64,000 nt of DNA from Paenalcaligenes sp050487225 (GTDB taxonomy: Bacteria; Pseudomonadota; Gammaproteobacteria; Burkholderiales; Burkholderiaceae_B), in contig NZ_JBKQGY010000003.1 of the NCBI RefSeq assembly GCF_050487225.1, forward strand, positions 62,001 to 126,000, in the 5' to 3' direction. Positions 50,060 through 60,200 of this stretch are shown piece after piece (the first letter of the stretch is position 1; the number at the start of each line of letters is the position of its first letter). A model generated the notes under the pieces. The model was not told the origin of the DNA. It searched no databases and saw nothing but the letters and a program-made list of their open reading frames with translations. Both the position numbers and the translations under genes were made by a program.

Positions 50060-51286
50060 TTAGGAAAACATCTTGATGAAGCCCGTGATCACTATGGCAT
50101 TCACAAAGTCTACAAACAATGAACCTACTAACGGAATCACAAAGAAGGCTTTAGGCGATGGGCCATTTTTGCTGGTGAAGGCCTGCATGTTAGCCACCGC
50201 ATTAGGCGTAGCACCCATACCAAAACCACAATGACCTACAGAAATGGTCACTGCATCGTAGTCACGTCCCATGATGCGGAAAGTCACGTAGTACGCAAAC
50301 AGCCCCATCAAAATAGTTTGCGCGACCAGAATCACCAACAATGGGCCGGCTACGTCTACCAATTCCCACAGCTTCATATCCATCAACGCCATGGTCAGGA
50401 AGAATGCTAGCGATACTTCGCCAATCACACTGACTTCGTGTTCTGGGCAACGCAACTTGCGCAGGTCAATGATGTTACGCATTACTGCCGCCACCAACAT
50501 ACCCCCCAAATAGCCAGGCAGCACGATGTCTTTAGTCGCCAAGTAATTGGTAAGCGTCACCCCAACGCCCATAGCAATCGCCAACAACACAACGGTGTGC
50601 ATGATGGTGCCCATCAAGTACTGTTTGCTGTCTTTTTTGCCTTTCTGAGTGGTGGCATCTTGGGTGTCATCCGTTTCAAACTCGGACACCTCTGTGTGTG
50701 CACGCCCTTTGATTTTGTAGCGCTGCATCAAGCGACGACCCAATGGTCCGCCAATTAAACAGCCAAATACCAAGCCCCATGTGGATGCTGCCATCGCGGC
50801 TGGCAATGCGCCTGTGACACCCAAACCTTCCAAAATAGGACCAAACGCACCGGATGTACCGTGCCCACCTGTCATGGAAATAGAACCGGCGGCCAAACCC
50901 AGCAAGGGGTTAGCACCCATCGCGCCGGCCAAGCCTACGCCAACGATATTTTGCAGCACAACCAGCACCACAACTACCGCCAAGAAAATTAGTACTGCCA
51001 AACCACCTTTTTTCAGTAGTTCTAAACTGGCCGAAAACCCAATCGTGGTGAAGAACACCACCATAAAGAATTCGCGTATATCTTTGGAAAGCGTAATTTC
51101 AAATGCCCCAGTTTGGTGGCCGATCAAGATCAGCACCGAAAACAGTAAGCCACCAATAATGGGGCTGGGGATGAAATATTTGCCTAATACAGCCACACGG
51201 CTTTTGATTAGCTCTCCCAACACCAAAAACACAGCGGCCAAGCCAACGGTTTGGGGGATATTCAACTGAATAGCGGTTAGGTCCAT
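50060..51286 (-). CDS. gltS: Sodium/glutamate symporter GltS
   Basis: A 408-residue inner-membrane Na+-coupled glutamate importer with two inverted halves of about five helices each. Family stretches are LGKYFIPSPIIGGLLFSVLILIGHQTGAF, MVVFFTTIGFSASLELLKKGG, GLAAGSISMTGGHGTSGAFGPILE (reentrant loop) and SVGHCGFGMGATPNAVANMQAFTSKNGPSPKAFFVIPLVG. Length is typical. A hydrophilic acidic loop with EFETDDTQDATTQKGKKDSK links the halves. Confidence 0.95.
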   Translation of the reverse strand: MDLTAIQLNIPQTVGLAAVFLVLGELIKSRVAVLGKYFIPSPIIGGLLFSVLILIGHQTGAFEITLSKDIREFFMVVFFTTIGFSASLELLKKGGLAVLIFLAVVVVLVVLQNIVGVGLAGAMGANPLLGLAAGSISMTGGHGTSGAFGPILEGLGVTGALPAAMAASTWGLVFGCLIGGPLGRRLMQRYKIKGRAHTEVSEFETDDTQDATTQKGKKDSKQYLMGTIMHTVVLLAIAMGVGVTLTNYLATKDIVLPGYLGGMLVAAVMRNIIDLRKLRCPEHEVSVIGEVSLAFFLTMALMDMKLWELVDVAGPLLVILVAQTILMGLFAYYVTFRIMGRDYDAVTISVGHCGFGMGATPNAVANMQAFTSKNGPSPKAFFVIPLVGSLFVDFVNAIVITGFIKMFS

Positions 51287-51359
51287 AGGTGTTCCCTACT
51301 TGAAAAATCGTGCTCGTTTTTTCAGGGCGATGATGGGCTGTAGCGCCACGCAATCTGCG

Positions 51360-51872
51360 TTACAACACGCCTGATGTGCGAGCAATGAATGCAGCAATTT
51401 TCTCAGGCTGATTTAAGTCTAACAAGGGTAACGGACACTGCGTCAACTCTGCTACATCGGTTGCTACAGCTACCACACCTTGATTCTCAGCATAGACAGG
51501 AGCAATGCCCCTAGACGGACGGTGTACTTCTAAACGGGGGATATCGGCTTGCCTGTAGCCCTCTACCAACACCAGATCTACTGGTCCCAAACATTCTACG
51601 AGTTGCTGTAACGTTGGCTCGTCTTGCCCATGTAACGAGTGAAACAGCGCGTACTGATAAGGTGATGCCACGATCACCTCTCTGGCGCCAGCCGTGCGAA
51701 ACCTGGCGCTATCTTTATGAGGGGGTTCAAAACTTAATTGATGGTGGCTGTGTTTGATCACAGCCACCTCTATGCTGCGCTCTACGAACCAAGGTAGCAT
51801 CGCTTCGACCAGGGTGGTTTTACCACTCCCCGAGCGACCGATAATGCCAAATACCCGGCTCAGTCCTGTCAT
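51360..51872 (-). CDS. mobB: Molybdopterin-guanine dinucleotide biosynthesis adaptor MobB
   Basis: A GTP-binding protein that helps deliver molybdenum cofactor to its final form. The ATG at 51872 gives 170 residues and follows the ispB stop by 5 bp. Walker A is GIIGRSGSGKTTLVEAM (about 8-24), with VAVIKHSHHQLSFEPPHKDSARFRTAGA and VDLVLVEGYRQADIPRLEVHR downstream, all characteristic of MobB. It is normally found near moeA/mobA, but here it trails ispB; no other Mo-cofactor gene is in the window. Confidence 0.93.
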   Translation of the reverse strand: MTGLSRVFGIIGRSGSGKTTLVEAMLPWFVERSIEVAVIKHSHHQLSFEPPHKDSARFRTAGAREVIVASPYQYALFHSLHGQDEPTLQQLVECLGPVDLVLVEGYRQADIPRLEVHRPSRGIAPVYAENQGVVAVATDVAELTQCPLPLLDLNQPEKIAAFIARTSGVL

Positions 51873-51877
51873 AGAGC

Positions 51878-52843
51878 TTAACGATCGCGTTTGACCGCGA
51901 ATGCGCAAAAATCAATTAAGGTTTGCTTAAAGTCAGACGCTGGGAAGGTTTGAATCGCATTCAACGCCAGCTGTACTTCTGCATCTGCCGCATCACGTGT
52001 GTAGGCCAATGCATCGGTGTTGTGAATAGCACGTGCCACCGCTTCAAAGTCGCCATCACCATTTTCAATGGCTTGCTTGATGAGCTGTTGCTCTTCGGCC
52101 GTGCCCACTTCCATCACACGAATCAATGGCAACGTAGGCTTACCTTCGCGCAAATCATCGCCCACGTTTTTACCCAACGCAGCCACATCACCGCTGTAAT
52201 CCAGTACGTCATCAATTAACTGGAAAGCCGTACCAATGTGACGACCATAGGCTGCAGCGGCTTCTTCTAGCTCATCGCTAGCACCAGCCAAAATAGCGCC
52301 TACTTGAGCAGCCGCTTCGAAAAGCTTCGCTGTTTTGTAGCGCACAACTTGCAGGTAACGTTCGCGAGACACATCGGGATCGTGCACGTTCAGCAGTTGC
52401 AGAACTTCGCCTTCGGCAATGATTGTGGTGGCCCCAGACAGCACCGACATGGCGCGCATAGAGCCGCATTCCACCATCATTTCAAATGAACGCGAGTATA
52501 AATAGTCACCCACCAAGACGCTGGCAGCATTACCGAATACGGCATTCGCAGTGCTACGACCACGACGCATATCGGACTCATCAACCACATCATCATGCAA
52601 CAAGGTCGCTGTGTGGATGAACTCAACCACCGCCGCTAACACATGGTGAAATCTGCCTTCGTAGCCCAACGCTTTAGCCACCAGCAACAACATTGCCGGA
52701 CGCATACGCTTGCCACCAGCACCGACGATGTATTCCCCTATAGTGCGAATAAGGACAACTTCCGAATTAAGACGCCCGCGAATGACTGCGTCCAGTTCGC
52801 GCATATCATCGGCTATAGGGCTCATCAGATCTGGGAGACTCAA
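51878..52843 (-). CDS. ispB: Octaprenyl (polyprenyl) diphosphate synthase
   Basis: It makes the isoprenoid side chain of ubiquinone. The chosen start is a TTG at 52843 (giving SLPDLMSPIADDMRELD), with GGAA 8 bp upstream and agreement with related proteins; an ATG at 52825 or TTG at 52897 are alternatives. The 321-residue protein carries AGGKRMRPAMLLL, the first aspartate motif LLHDDVVDESDMRRG and the second LIDDVLDYSGD. With ubiB/ubiJ it is another ubiquinone gene in the window. It is divergent from the DUF815 ATPase; the 264-bp region between holds promoters I cannot pin down. Confidence 0.92.
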   Translation of the reverse strand: MSLPDLMSPIADDMRELDAVIRGRLNSEVVLIRTIGEYIVGAGGKRMRPAMLLLVAKALGYEGRFHHVLAAVVEFIHTATLLHDDVVDESDMRRGRSTANAVFGNAASVLVGDYLYSRSFEMMVECGSMRAMSVLSGATTIIAEGEVLQLLNVHDPDVSRERYLQVVRYKTAKLFEAAAQVGAILAGASDELEEAAAAYGRHIGTAFQLIDDVLDYSGDVAALGKNVGDDLREGKPTLPLIRVMEVGTAEEQQLIKQAIENGDGDFEAVARAIHNTDALAYTRDAADAEVQLALNAIQTFPASDFKQTLIDFCAFAVKRDR

Positions 52844-53107
52844 GACAAATTTCCGAATGGTAAAAAGTTGATACACATCGCGCAACAGCTTGCGCAAAAC
52901 ACCTAATTATACGGGTTTGTCTATATTTCGCAGCGTCTACTTACTATCTTTCTGACTTCTAACCGTTTTTTACGAAGATAGATGTCTCGCTACAGCACGC
53001 CATCGCTACCTGAGCGCAGGGTGTGTAGGGAAAGAACAGCACCTTTTAGTCATACTCATTTTTTTAGCGATAATAGATCTTTTACTACGTACTTTTGGAG
53101 ACTTCTT

Positions 53108-53974
53108 TTGAGTACGCCCGACCTGAGCAACCTGATCCAACGTGCCGAACGCGTCCTGGCCCAACTTGAAGCCTGGCTGCCTCCGGCTCCCCCCGAAACT
53201 GACTGGAATGCCTACGCATTTCGCTGGCGCAAACAAGGCTCTAGAGGGTGGTTAGATTCTGTACACAACATTGCGGCAATCCAACCCGATAACCTGCACC
53301 ACATCGAGCGCCAAAAAGAAGCCTTAGAACGCAATACTCTGCACTTCTTGGCTGGCAAACCTGCTAACAACGTATTGATGACTGGTGCGCGTGGTACGGG
53401 TAAAAGCTCACTGGTTAAAGCCATGCTATGCAGCTTGGCCGACAAAGGTCTGCGCCTGATCGAAGTAGACCGCGACGACATGGCTGACTTGGGCGATATC
53501 ATCGACCTGATTAGCAATCGCCCAGAACGCTTCATTATTTTCTGCGATGACTTGTCGTTTGAAGATGGCGAACCTGGCTACAAAGTATTGAAATCCGTAT
53601 TGGATGGCTCTGTTGCCTCACCTGGTGACAACGTGCTGATTTACGCCACCTCGAATCGCCGTCACCTGATTCCTGAGTACATGAGCGAAAACCTACAAGC
53701 CAAACCACACTCTGATGGTGAGATCCACCCTGGTGAAGCGGTAGAAGAGAAAATCTCCCTCTCTGAGCGTTTTGGTCTGTGGCTGTCGTTCTACCCCTTT
53801 AGCCAAGACAAATATCTGGATATCGTGAACCACTGGCTACAGCAAGCTGGCTGCACACCAGAGCAAATTGAAGAATCCCGTACTGAAGCTTTGCAATGGG
53901 CGTTGCACCGTGGCTCACGCTCCGGTCGTGTTGCACGTCAATTCGCACGTGATTGGGCAGCGCGCTATGTCTAA
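53108..53974 (+). CDS. DUF815-family AAA+ ATPase
   Basis: A 288-residue ATPase of unknown cellular role. The start is a TTG at 53108 with GGAG at 53097-53100; the frame is open upstream but not family-like. Walker A is MTGARGTGKSSLVKAML (about residue 86-102), Walker B RFIIFCDDLSFEDGEPGY, sensor region LIYATSNRRHLIPEYMSEN, and the C-terminal lid FGLWLSFYPFSQDKYLDIV and SGRVARQFARDW. It overlaps the following Nudix gene by 8 bp, an arrangement that is common in Burkholderiales. Confidence 0.88.
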   Translation: MSTPDLSNLIQRAERVLAQLEAWLPPAPPETDWNAYAFRWRKQGSRGWLDSVHNIAAIQPDNLHHIERQKEALERNTLHFLAGKPANNVLMTGARGTGKSSLVKAMLCSLADKGLRLIEVDRDDMADLGDIIDLISNRPERFIIFCDDLSFEDGEPGYKVLKSVLDGSVASPGDNVLIYATSNRRHLIPEYMSENLQAKPHSDGEIHPGEAVEEKISLSERFGLWLSFYPFSQDKYLDIVNHWLQQAGCTPEQIEESRTEALQWALHRGSRSGRVARQFARDWAARYV

Positions 53975-54998
53975 GCCTCGTATTCACGCAGCAGTAGGCC
54001 TTATTTTGCGTGAGGACGGTAAAGTACTGTTTGGTAAACGCCCCGAAGACAAACCGTGGCCCGGTTATTGGGAACTGCCCGGTGGCAAAGTAGAAGCCGG
54101 CGAAACCGTGTCACAAGCACTACGCCGTGAGCTCAAAGAAGAGCTGGATATTAATGTAACGCATTCCACACCTTGGATAGAGTACGTACATGAATATCCC
54201 AAAAACATCGTCCGCCTCTCTTTTTACAAAGTAGATGCGTGGGATGGCGAAGAAAAAGGAGTGGAAGGCCAAGAGCTCACGTGGCTCACACCAAACTGGC
54301 CCTTGTCGGTAGACCCTGTGCTGCCTGCAGCAGAGCCGCCTATGCGCTGGCTAAGCCTGCCTAACCGCTATTTGCTCAGCCACATAGGCGATGCTGCACA
54401 CACTGATGCTTGGCTAGAGCGTTTGGAAACATCTCTGGAAGACGGCATTCAACTGGTGCAATTCCGTGAACCCGCATGGGAACAACTCGCTGCTAACGAT
54501 GCTGAGCAGCGCGACATGTTGCATCAAGCGTGGTTAGCGACCCGCGAACTGTGCTGGAAATACGGTGCCCGCTGTTTGATCAATAGCGTGCATCCTAAAG
54601 ACTGGTGGTCGGAAGGCGATGGCGTACAACTGCGCGCCAGCGATGCACAGCACTGGGCAACACAAGCACAGGCGGGGCTTAAAGCCGATACCGCGCATGC
54701 TGACCCTGTACTGGGTCTACCCGAGAAAGCTCTGGTAGGAGTTTCAGCGCATAACAGTGCTGACCTAGAAGCCGCCATACAGCTAAACGCCAGCTTTATC
54801 GTCGTTGGCCATGTGCTACCTACCCCCTCTCACCCCGGTGAAGAAGGCTTGGGCTGGGCTGCCTTCCAAGAGTTAGCATGGCAAGCGGGTAGACCAGTAT
54901 TTGCTATAGGTGGCCAATCCAACGCGACGTTGGCAGAGGCGACTGAACATGGTGCACACGGCATTGCCGGCATACGCCACATCGGGCACAACGCATGA
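53967..54998 (+). CDS. Nudix hydrolase-ThiE-like fusion (MutT family)
   Basis: A 343-residue two-domain protein from the ATG at 53967. Residues about 3-130 form a Nudix domain with the full box GKVEAGETVSQALRRELKEEL, expected to clean the nucleotide pool like MutT. Residues about 150-340 resemble thiamine-phosphate synthase (LEDGIQLVQFREPAWEQLA; GVQLRASDA; VGVSAHNSADLEAA; FIVVGHVLPTPSHPGEEGLGW; VFAIGGQ), but canonical ThiE residues such as the Lys after QLR and the Asn-Asp pair are not seen, so ThiE activity is doubtful. It overlaps both neighbours. Confidence 0.88.
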   Translation: MSKPRIHAAVGLILREDGKVLFGKRPEDKPWPGYWELPGGKVEAGETVSQALRRELKEELDINVTHSTPWIEYVHEYPKNIVRLSFYKVDAWDGEEKGVEGQELTWLTPNWPLSVDPVLPAAEPPMRWLSLPNRYLLSHIGDAAHTDAWLERLETSLEDGIQLVQFREPAWEQLAANDAEQRDMLHQAWLATRELCWKYGARCLINSVHPKDWWSEGDGVQLRASDAQHWATQAQAGLKADTAHADPVLGLPEKALVGVSAHNSADLEAAIQLNASFIVVGHVLPTPSHPGEEGLGWAAFQELAWQAGRPVFAIGGQSNATLAEATEHGAHGIAGIRHIGHNA

Positions 54999-55720
54999 CC
55001 GATCAGGTAACCATTTCAGAACGTGATGGTCTACGTTACCTGCACCTAGGTAGCCCCTGGGTGCAGGGCGTTATGCGCTTGGAAAAACCCGATCAGCTGG
55101 AACTTACCTATATCCAGCAAATGATGATGTGGGCGTTATTTCAAGACCACCCCACACATATTGTGCAGTTGGGGTTAGGCGCAGCCAGTTTGACCCGTTT
55201 TTGTCATCAGCATTATTCATCCGCCCATGTGACGGCAGTAGAACTCAATGCCGAGGTAATACACACCTGCAGACTGCTGTTCGACCTGCCCGAAGACGGC
55301 CCCAACTTGACGGTGCTGCAACGCTGCGCGTACCGCTACGTAGAAGAAGCCCCCGACCACAGCATCGATGTGCTGCAAGTAGACTTGTACAGTGCTGACG
55401 CGCAAGAGCCTGCCTGCGAAGGTGAGGACTTCTACGCCAACTGTGCACGCAGCCTGCGTGATGACGGCATACTCACTGTGAATATTTTGGGTAACGCTTC
55501 TGTTCATGGCCGCCACATACAGCAACTGCAAGACACCTTTGCTGCCGTAGCATGGCTACCCGAATCGCATGATGGCAATTTGATTGCCATTGCATTCAAA
55601 AACGCACCACAAATAGAGTTTGAACAGCTCTACCAAAAAGCCGCCATACTGGAAGCCCGTTTGGGCCTACCTGCAGGCGACTGGGTAGATGACTTAGTGG
55701 ACTGGATGCAGGGCGATTAG
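54995..55720 (+). CDS. Spermidine-synthase-like methyltransferase-fold protein
   Basis: A 241-residue protein of the SpeE-like superfamily. It shows the SAM-type glycine loop VQLGLGAASLTRFCHQHY (about 48-65), the acidic strand VTAVELNAEVIHTCRLLFDL and IDVLQVDLYSADAQEPACEGEDFY. True aminopropyltransferases have a longer N-terminal beta domain and a catalytic YDVIxxD pattern that is only partly present, so polyamine synthesis is uncertain. It overlaps the Nudix gene by 4 bp (ATGA) and ends in a 4-bp overlap with the convergent nodT gene. Confidence 0.78.
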   Translation: MTDQVTISERDGLRYLHLGSPWVQGVMRLEKPDQLELTYIQQMMMWALFQDHPTHIVQLGLGAASLTRFCHQHYSSAHVTAVELNAEVIHTCRLLFDLPEDGPNLTVLQRCAYRYVEEAPDHSIDVLQVDLYSADAQEPACEGEDFYANCARSLRDDGILTVNILGNASVHGRHIQQLQDTFAAVAWLPESHDGNLIAIAFKNAPQIEFEQLYQKAAILEARLGLPAGDWVDDLVDWMQGD

Positions 55721-57228
55721 TCTTGCACCGGTGACTGCTGCAATACCGGAGGCTGGTTTAGACTAGTCGCATCCCAGCCTCCACCCAACGCGGCAATCAA
55801 CTGCACCGCAGCGATGTAATGATCGGCTTGCATAGAGATGGTGCTGCGTTCAGTGCTTAACGTACTGGTTTCTACTTGCGCCAAACTCAAGAAGTCCACC
55901 ATGCCCGCCGCATACTGATTACGCATTAAGGTCAGGGATTCTCGTGCGGCATCCAGAGCACGTTGCTGTGTCTGCATTTCTGCTGACAAGCCTTGCCATT
56001 GCACCAAGCCATCTTCTACCTCTTTGATGGCATCCAGAATCGTTTGCCGGTACGACGCCGCTTGTGCATCATAAGCTGCACGCGCATCGTCTACGCGTGC
56101 CGAACGCGCACCACCATCAAAGATCTGCAGGGCCAAGGCCGGACCTAAACTCCAAAACCTAGCGGGCGCAGTGAACCAATCCGACCACTCACTGGCTCGC
56201 GAGCCCCCTTGAGCGCTCAAGGTTAAATCGGGCAACCACGCTGCTTGTGCCACGCCAATTTTGGCATTTGCCGCCATCATTTGCCGTTCTGCTGATGCCA
56301 CATCGGGCCTACGCTCTAACAACTGCACAGGCACTGCGGCAGGCATGCTAGGCAACGTTGGCCAGCCTTCCAACGTTAAGGTTTGCATCGCCGCAGGCGT
56401 TACCCCCAGCAAGACTGCCATGGCGTTGTGCAACTGCCCTTGCTGCCTATTTAGCGATAAACGCTGGGTGCGTGCATTTTCTAATTGCGCTTGTGCCGAA
56501 GCCACGTCACTACGCGATGACATACCGGCTTCGTAGCGGTTTTGGGTAATTTGCAAAACCCGCTCATACGCCGCAATCGTTTGGTCTAGCAACTGCTGCG
56601 ATACCCACACATTTTTGGCTTGGAAATAACTTTGCGCCAACGTCGAAGCCAAACTTAATTGTGTGGCGGCAATATCTGCCTGACTGGCTTGCAACGATGC
56701 TTCGGCGGCTTCATTAGAGCGGCGCACTTTACCCCATATATCGGGCTCCCACCCGGCAGTAAGGCTCATGGAATAACTGTCGCTCGCACTAGGTGTGCTG
56801 GAACCTGAGCCACTGCGTGTGTAACTGCCTGAGCTGTTTAAGGTGGGGTAGAACTCGGCGCGTGCACTCCCTAATGCGGCCAGTGCTTGCCTATAGCGCG
56901 CCTCGGACTGCTCCAAGCTTGCGTTATGTGCCAGCATTTTTTCCATAAGCTCTGACAGTAGTGGGTCATTAAATGCCGCCCACCATTTCACCACCCCAAT
57001 TTGTTCATCTGCAGGTTGCGCCAATAACCAGCCCGGATTATCGGTAGCTTGTGCGGTTTGGGTAGCTTCATTCTTGAAATTCACACCCACATCCAACTCT
57101 GGACGTTGGTAATCTGGCCCAATAGCACACCCCGCAATCAACGCACTACATGCCACGCCCACAGTCCGCTTGCTCCATAGCAAGGATCCGGCTGAGCTCA
57201 TCAAGAATCGAGAAAAATTAGGCAGCAT
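55717..57228 (-). CDS. NodT-family outer-membrane efflux lipoprotein
   Basis: The outer-membrane channel of the tripartite pump encoded upstream. The ATG at 57228 gives 503 residues and overlaps the RND gene by 11 bp. The signal peptide ends in the lipobox LIAGC-AIGPDYQRP, the standard NodT start. The mature part has VKWWAAFNDPLLSELMEKML, long coiled-coil repeats (LEQSEARYRQALAALGSARA), NRYEAGMSSRSDVASAQAQL in the first repeat and ALDAARESLTLMRNQYAAGMVDFLSLAQVE in the second. Last gene of the leftward mdtA-B-C-nodT operon. Confidence 0.93.
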   Translation of the reverse strand: MLPNFSRFLMSSAGSLLWSKRTVGVACSALIAGCAIGPDYQRPELDVGVNFKNEATQTAQATDNPGWLLAQPADEQIGVVKWWAAFNDPLLSELMEKMLAHNASLEQSEARYRQALAALGSARAEFYPTLNSSGSYTRSGSGSSTPSASDSYSMSLTAGWEPDIWGKVRRSNEAAEASLQASQADIAATQLSLASTLAQSYFQAKNVWVSQQLLDQTIAAYERVLQITQNRYEAGMSSRSDVASAQAQLENARTQRLSLNRQQGQLHNAMAVLLGVTPAAMQTLTLEGWPTLPSMPAAVPVQLLERRPDVASAERQMMAANAKIGVAQAAWLPDLTLSAQGGSRASEWSDWFTAPARFWSLGPALALQIFDGGARSARVDDARAAYDAQAASYRQTILDAIKEVEDGLVQWQGLSAEMQTQQRALDAARESLTLMRNQYAAGMVDFLSLAQVETSTLSTERSTISMQADHYIAAVQLIAALGGGWDATSLNQPPVLQQSPVQD

Positions 57229-60200
57229 GGTTAGACAAGCGTTCACGACGCTTAGCAAGATAACGTTGACGGAAACGATCCAAATACAAGTACACCACCG
57301 GCGTAGTATAGAGGGTGAGCACTTGGCTTAATAACAGCCCACCTACAATAGTCAAACCCAACGGTTGACGCATTTCCACACCTGCCCCGGTAGCAACAAT
57401 AAGCGGTACAGCACCCAAAATAGCAGAAATGGTGGTCATCATGATGGGCCTGAAACGTATCAAGCAGGCTTGGTAAATAGCCTCCTCAGGCGGTAGGCCA
57501 TCACGACGCTCGGCAATCAGCGCATAGTCCACCATCATAATGGCGTTTTTCTTCACAATACCGATCAGCAAAAACACCCCAATTAAGGCAATCACCGAGA
57601 AGTCTTCTTTCATCACCATCAAGGCCAACAACGCCCCAATCCCTGCTGACGGTAAGGTAGACAGAATGGTGATGGGATGAATATAACTTTCGTACAGCAT
57701 GCCCAACACGATGTACATGGTGGCCAGCGCAGCGAGGATTAGCCATGGTTGCTGCGCCAGCGAGTCTTGCATCAACTTCGCTGTACCGCCAAACCCCGTT
57801 TGAATTTGATTGGTAGGCAAACTGATTTCAGCCAAGGCTTTTTCTATCGCATTCACCCCTTGTTCCAACGACACCCCATCGGATAAGGCAAAAGAAATAC
57901 TCTCAGAAACAAACAAACCTTCGTGATTCACACTTAACGGCGCAGAGCTTGGCACAAAATCCGTAAAGGTGGAGAGCGGTACACGACTACCGTCTTTGCT
58001 GATGACCTCTACCTGCTTCAGCGACTCTACATCTTGAGCAAAACGTTCTTCTACGCCCAAGACGATGTTGTACTGATTCAAGCGACCATACACCACCGAC
58101 ACTTGCCGTTGGCTAAACGAGTTATTTAAGGTGGCGGCCACTAACGCCATGTCTATACCTAGACTTGTGGCTTTCTCGCGGTCAATTTGCATTTCCACGC
58201 GCCAGCCAGGCTCTTCAGAGTCTGCCTCTACATCGGTAAGCTCTGGCAAAGCTGCCATTGCGCGCCGTACTTTGGGCATCCACTCTTTAAGCAGCGTCAA
58301 ATCACTGCCAAGTAAACTGTACTGGTACGCACCAGCACGCCCTGCGCCCCCTACAAAGATGTCTTGCTGAGGGGTCAAGAACATACGCGCACCGGGCTCA
58401 GACTGTAATTGCTCACGTAATCGGGCTACTACCGTATTCGCGTTGGCATCACGCTCACCTAATGGTTTAAGTTCTATCAGAATCGTAGAGCTGGTGCTGG
58501 CCCCTTGGCCACCCGCAAATACCGCTACACTTTGCACAGCGGGGTCATCCATCAAGACTGTTCTAAATTTGTTCAGCTTGGGCAGCATGCCTTGGAATGA
58601 CGTGCCTTTGTCTACCCTAAAAAAGCCCATTAACTGGCCGGTATCTTGCTGTGGGAACAAGCCTTTGGGGATCACCGCAAACAAATAACCATTCAGCATA
58701 ATAGCCAAAAACAATGACAGCAGTGTCAAACGCTTATGCCGTAACGCCCATGCCAAACTACGTTGATACCCCACCGCAAATACATGGCCTATGTGCCCCA
58801 ATAATCGGCTCACACCTTGGAACATCGGTTTGGACTTAGGGGTTTCTGGCAACAATCTCGCCGCCATCATGGGCGTTAACATGAGCGAAATCAGCAACGA
58901 GAAAAAGATGGCCACCGATAAGGTCACAGCAAACTCTTTAAAGAGCTGCCCCACCAACCCACCTACCAACCACAAGGGAATAAACACCGCCACCAAAGAA
59001 ATACTCATGGCCAGCACGGTAAACCCGACTTCGCGTACGCCACGTATGGCCGCCCTAAACGGTTTGACACCGCGCTCCACATGACGCATCACACTTTCTA
59101 GTACCACGATGGCATCGTCCACCACAAAACCCGTGGAAATAATCAATGCCATCAACGAAATGGTGTTTAGCGAGAAGCCAAAAAAGTACACCAGTGAAAA
59201 CGCGCTCAATAGCGACGCTGGTACAGCAATAGCTGGGATTAAGGCTGCACGCCAATCTCGTAAAAACGCCAGCACCACCAGTACCACCAACACCATGGCA
59301 ATGATCAAGGTTTTACGCGCTTCGTCTAATGAGGCACGAATACTTGGCGTACGATCTTGTGCCACTGACAAATGCACGTCAGCAGGCATCATGGCTTCAA
59401 AGTCAGGCAACTTATCTCGAATGGCATCTACCGTTTCAATGATATTGGCATCCGCTTGTCGTCGAACCACCAGCAACACCGCAGGCTTATCGTTAGAGAA
59501 ACCCGCGCTGTATAAGGTTTCAGTGCTGTCTTCTACTAGCGCTACATCGCTTAAACGTATGGGTGTACCATCGCGCCATGCCACGATCAGAGGTCTAAAC
59601 TGCTTGGCACGGTTCATCTGCGCGCCCGAGTTCACATACCACTGGTGTTCGCTATTTTCTAAATAGCCGTTAGGGCCAATAGCATTTTCTCGTGATAACG
59701 CACTGCGTATTTCATCCAGCGACACCCCCATGCTGCTGAGCAAACGTGGGTTCAAACTAATGCGCACAGCAGGCAATGACGCACCGCCTACCGATACCTC
59801 GCCCACCCCTTTTACCTGCGCAAGCTTTTGCGCCACGATAGTCGTGGCTAAGTCGTACAGTTCAGCCGGGGTCGCAATAGGAGAGGTCATCGCTAACACC
59901 ATCACCGGCATAGACGACGGGTTCACCTTGTAATACGACGGAGGATCACGCATACCCGATGGCAGCATTGGTCGGGCTTGGTTAATCGCTGCCTGCACCT
60001 CACGTGCTGCGTTGTTCACATCTTGGTTGAGATCGAACATTAAGGTGATACGCGTAGAACCCTCTGAGCTGCGTGATGTCATTTCCACCAGCCCTGAAAT
60101 CGCACCCAAGGATTGCTCTAATGGCATTGCCACACTGGAGGACATGGTTTCAGGGCTAGCGCCAGACAACCGTGCCTCTACCGAGATCATGGGGAAATCC

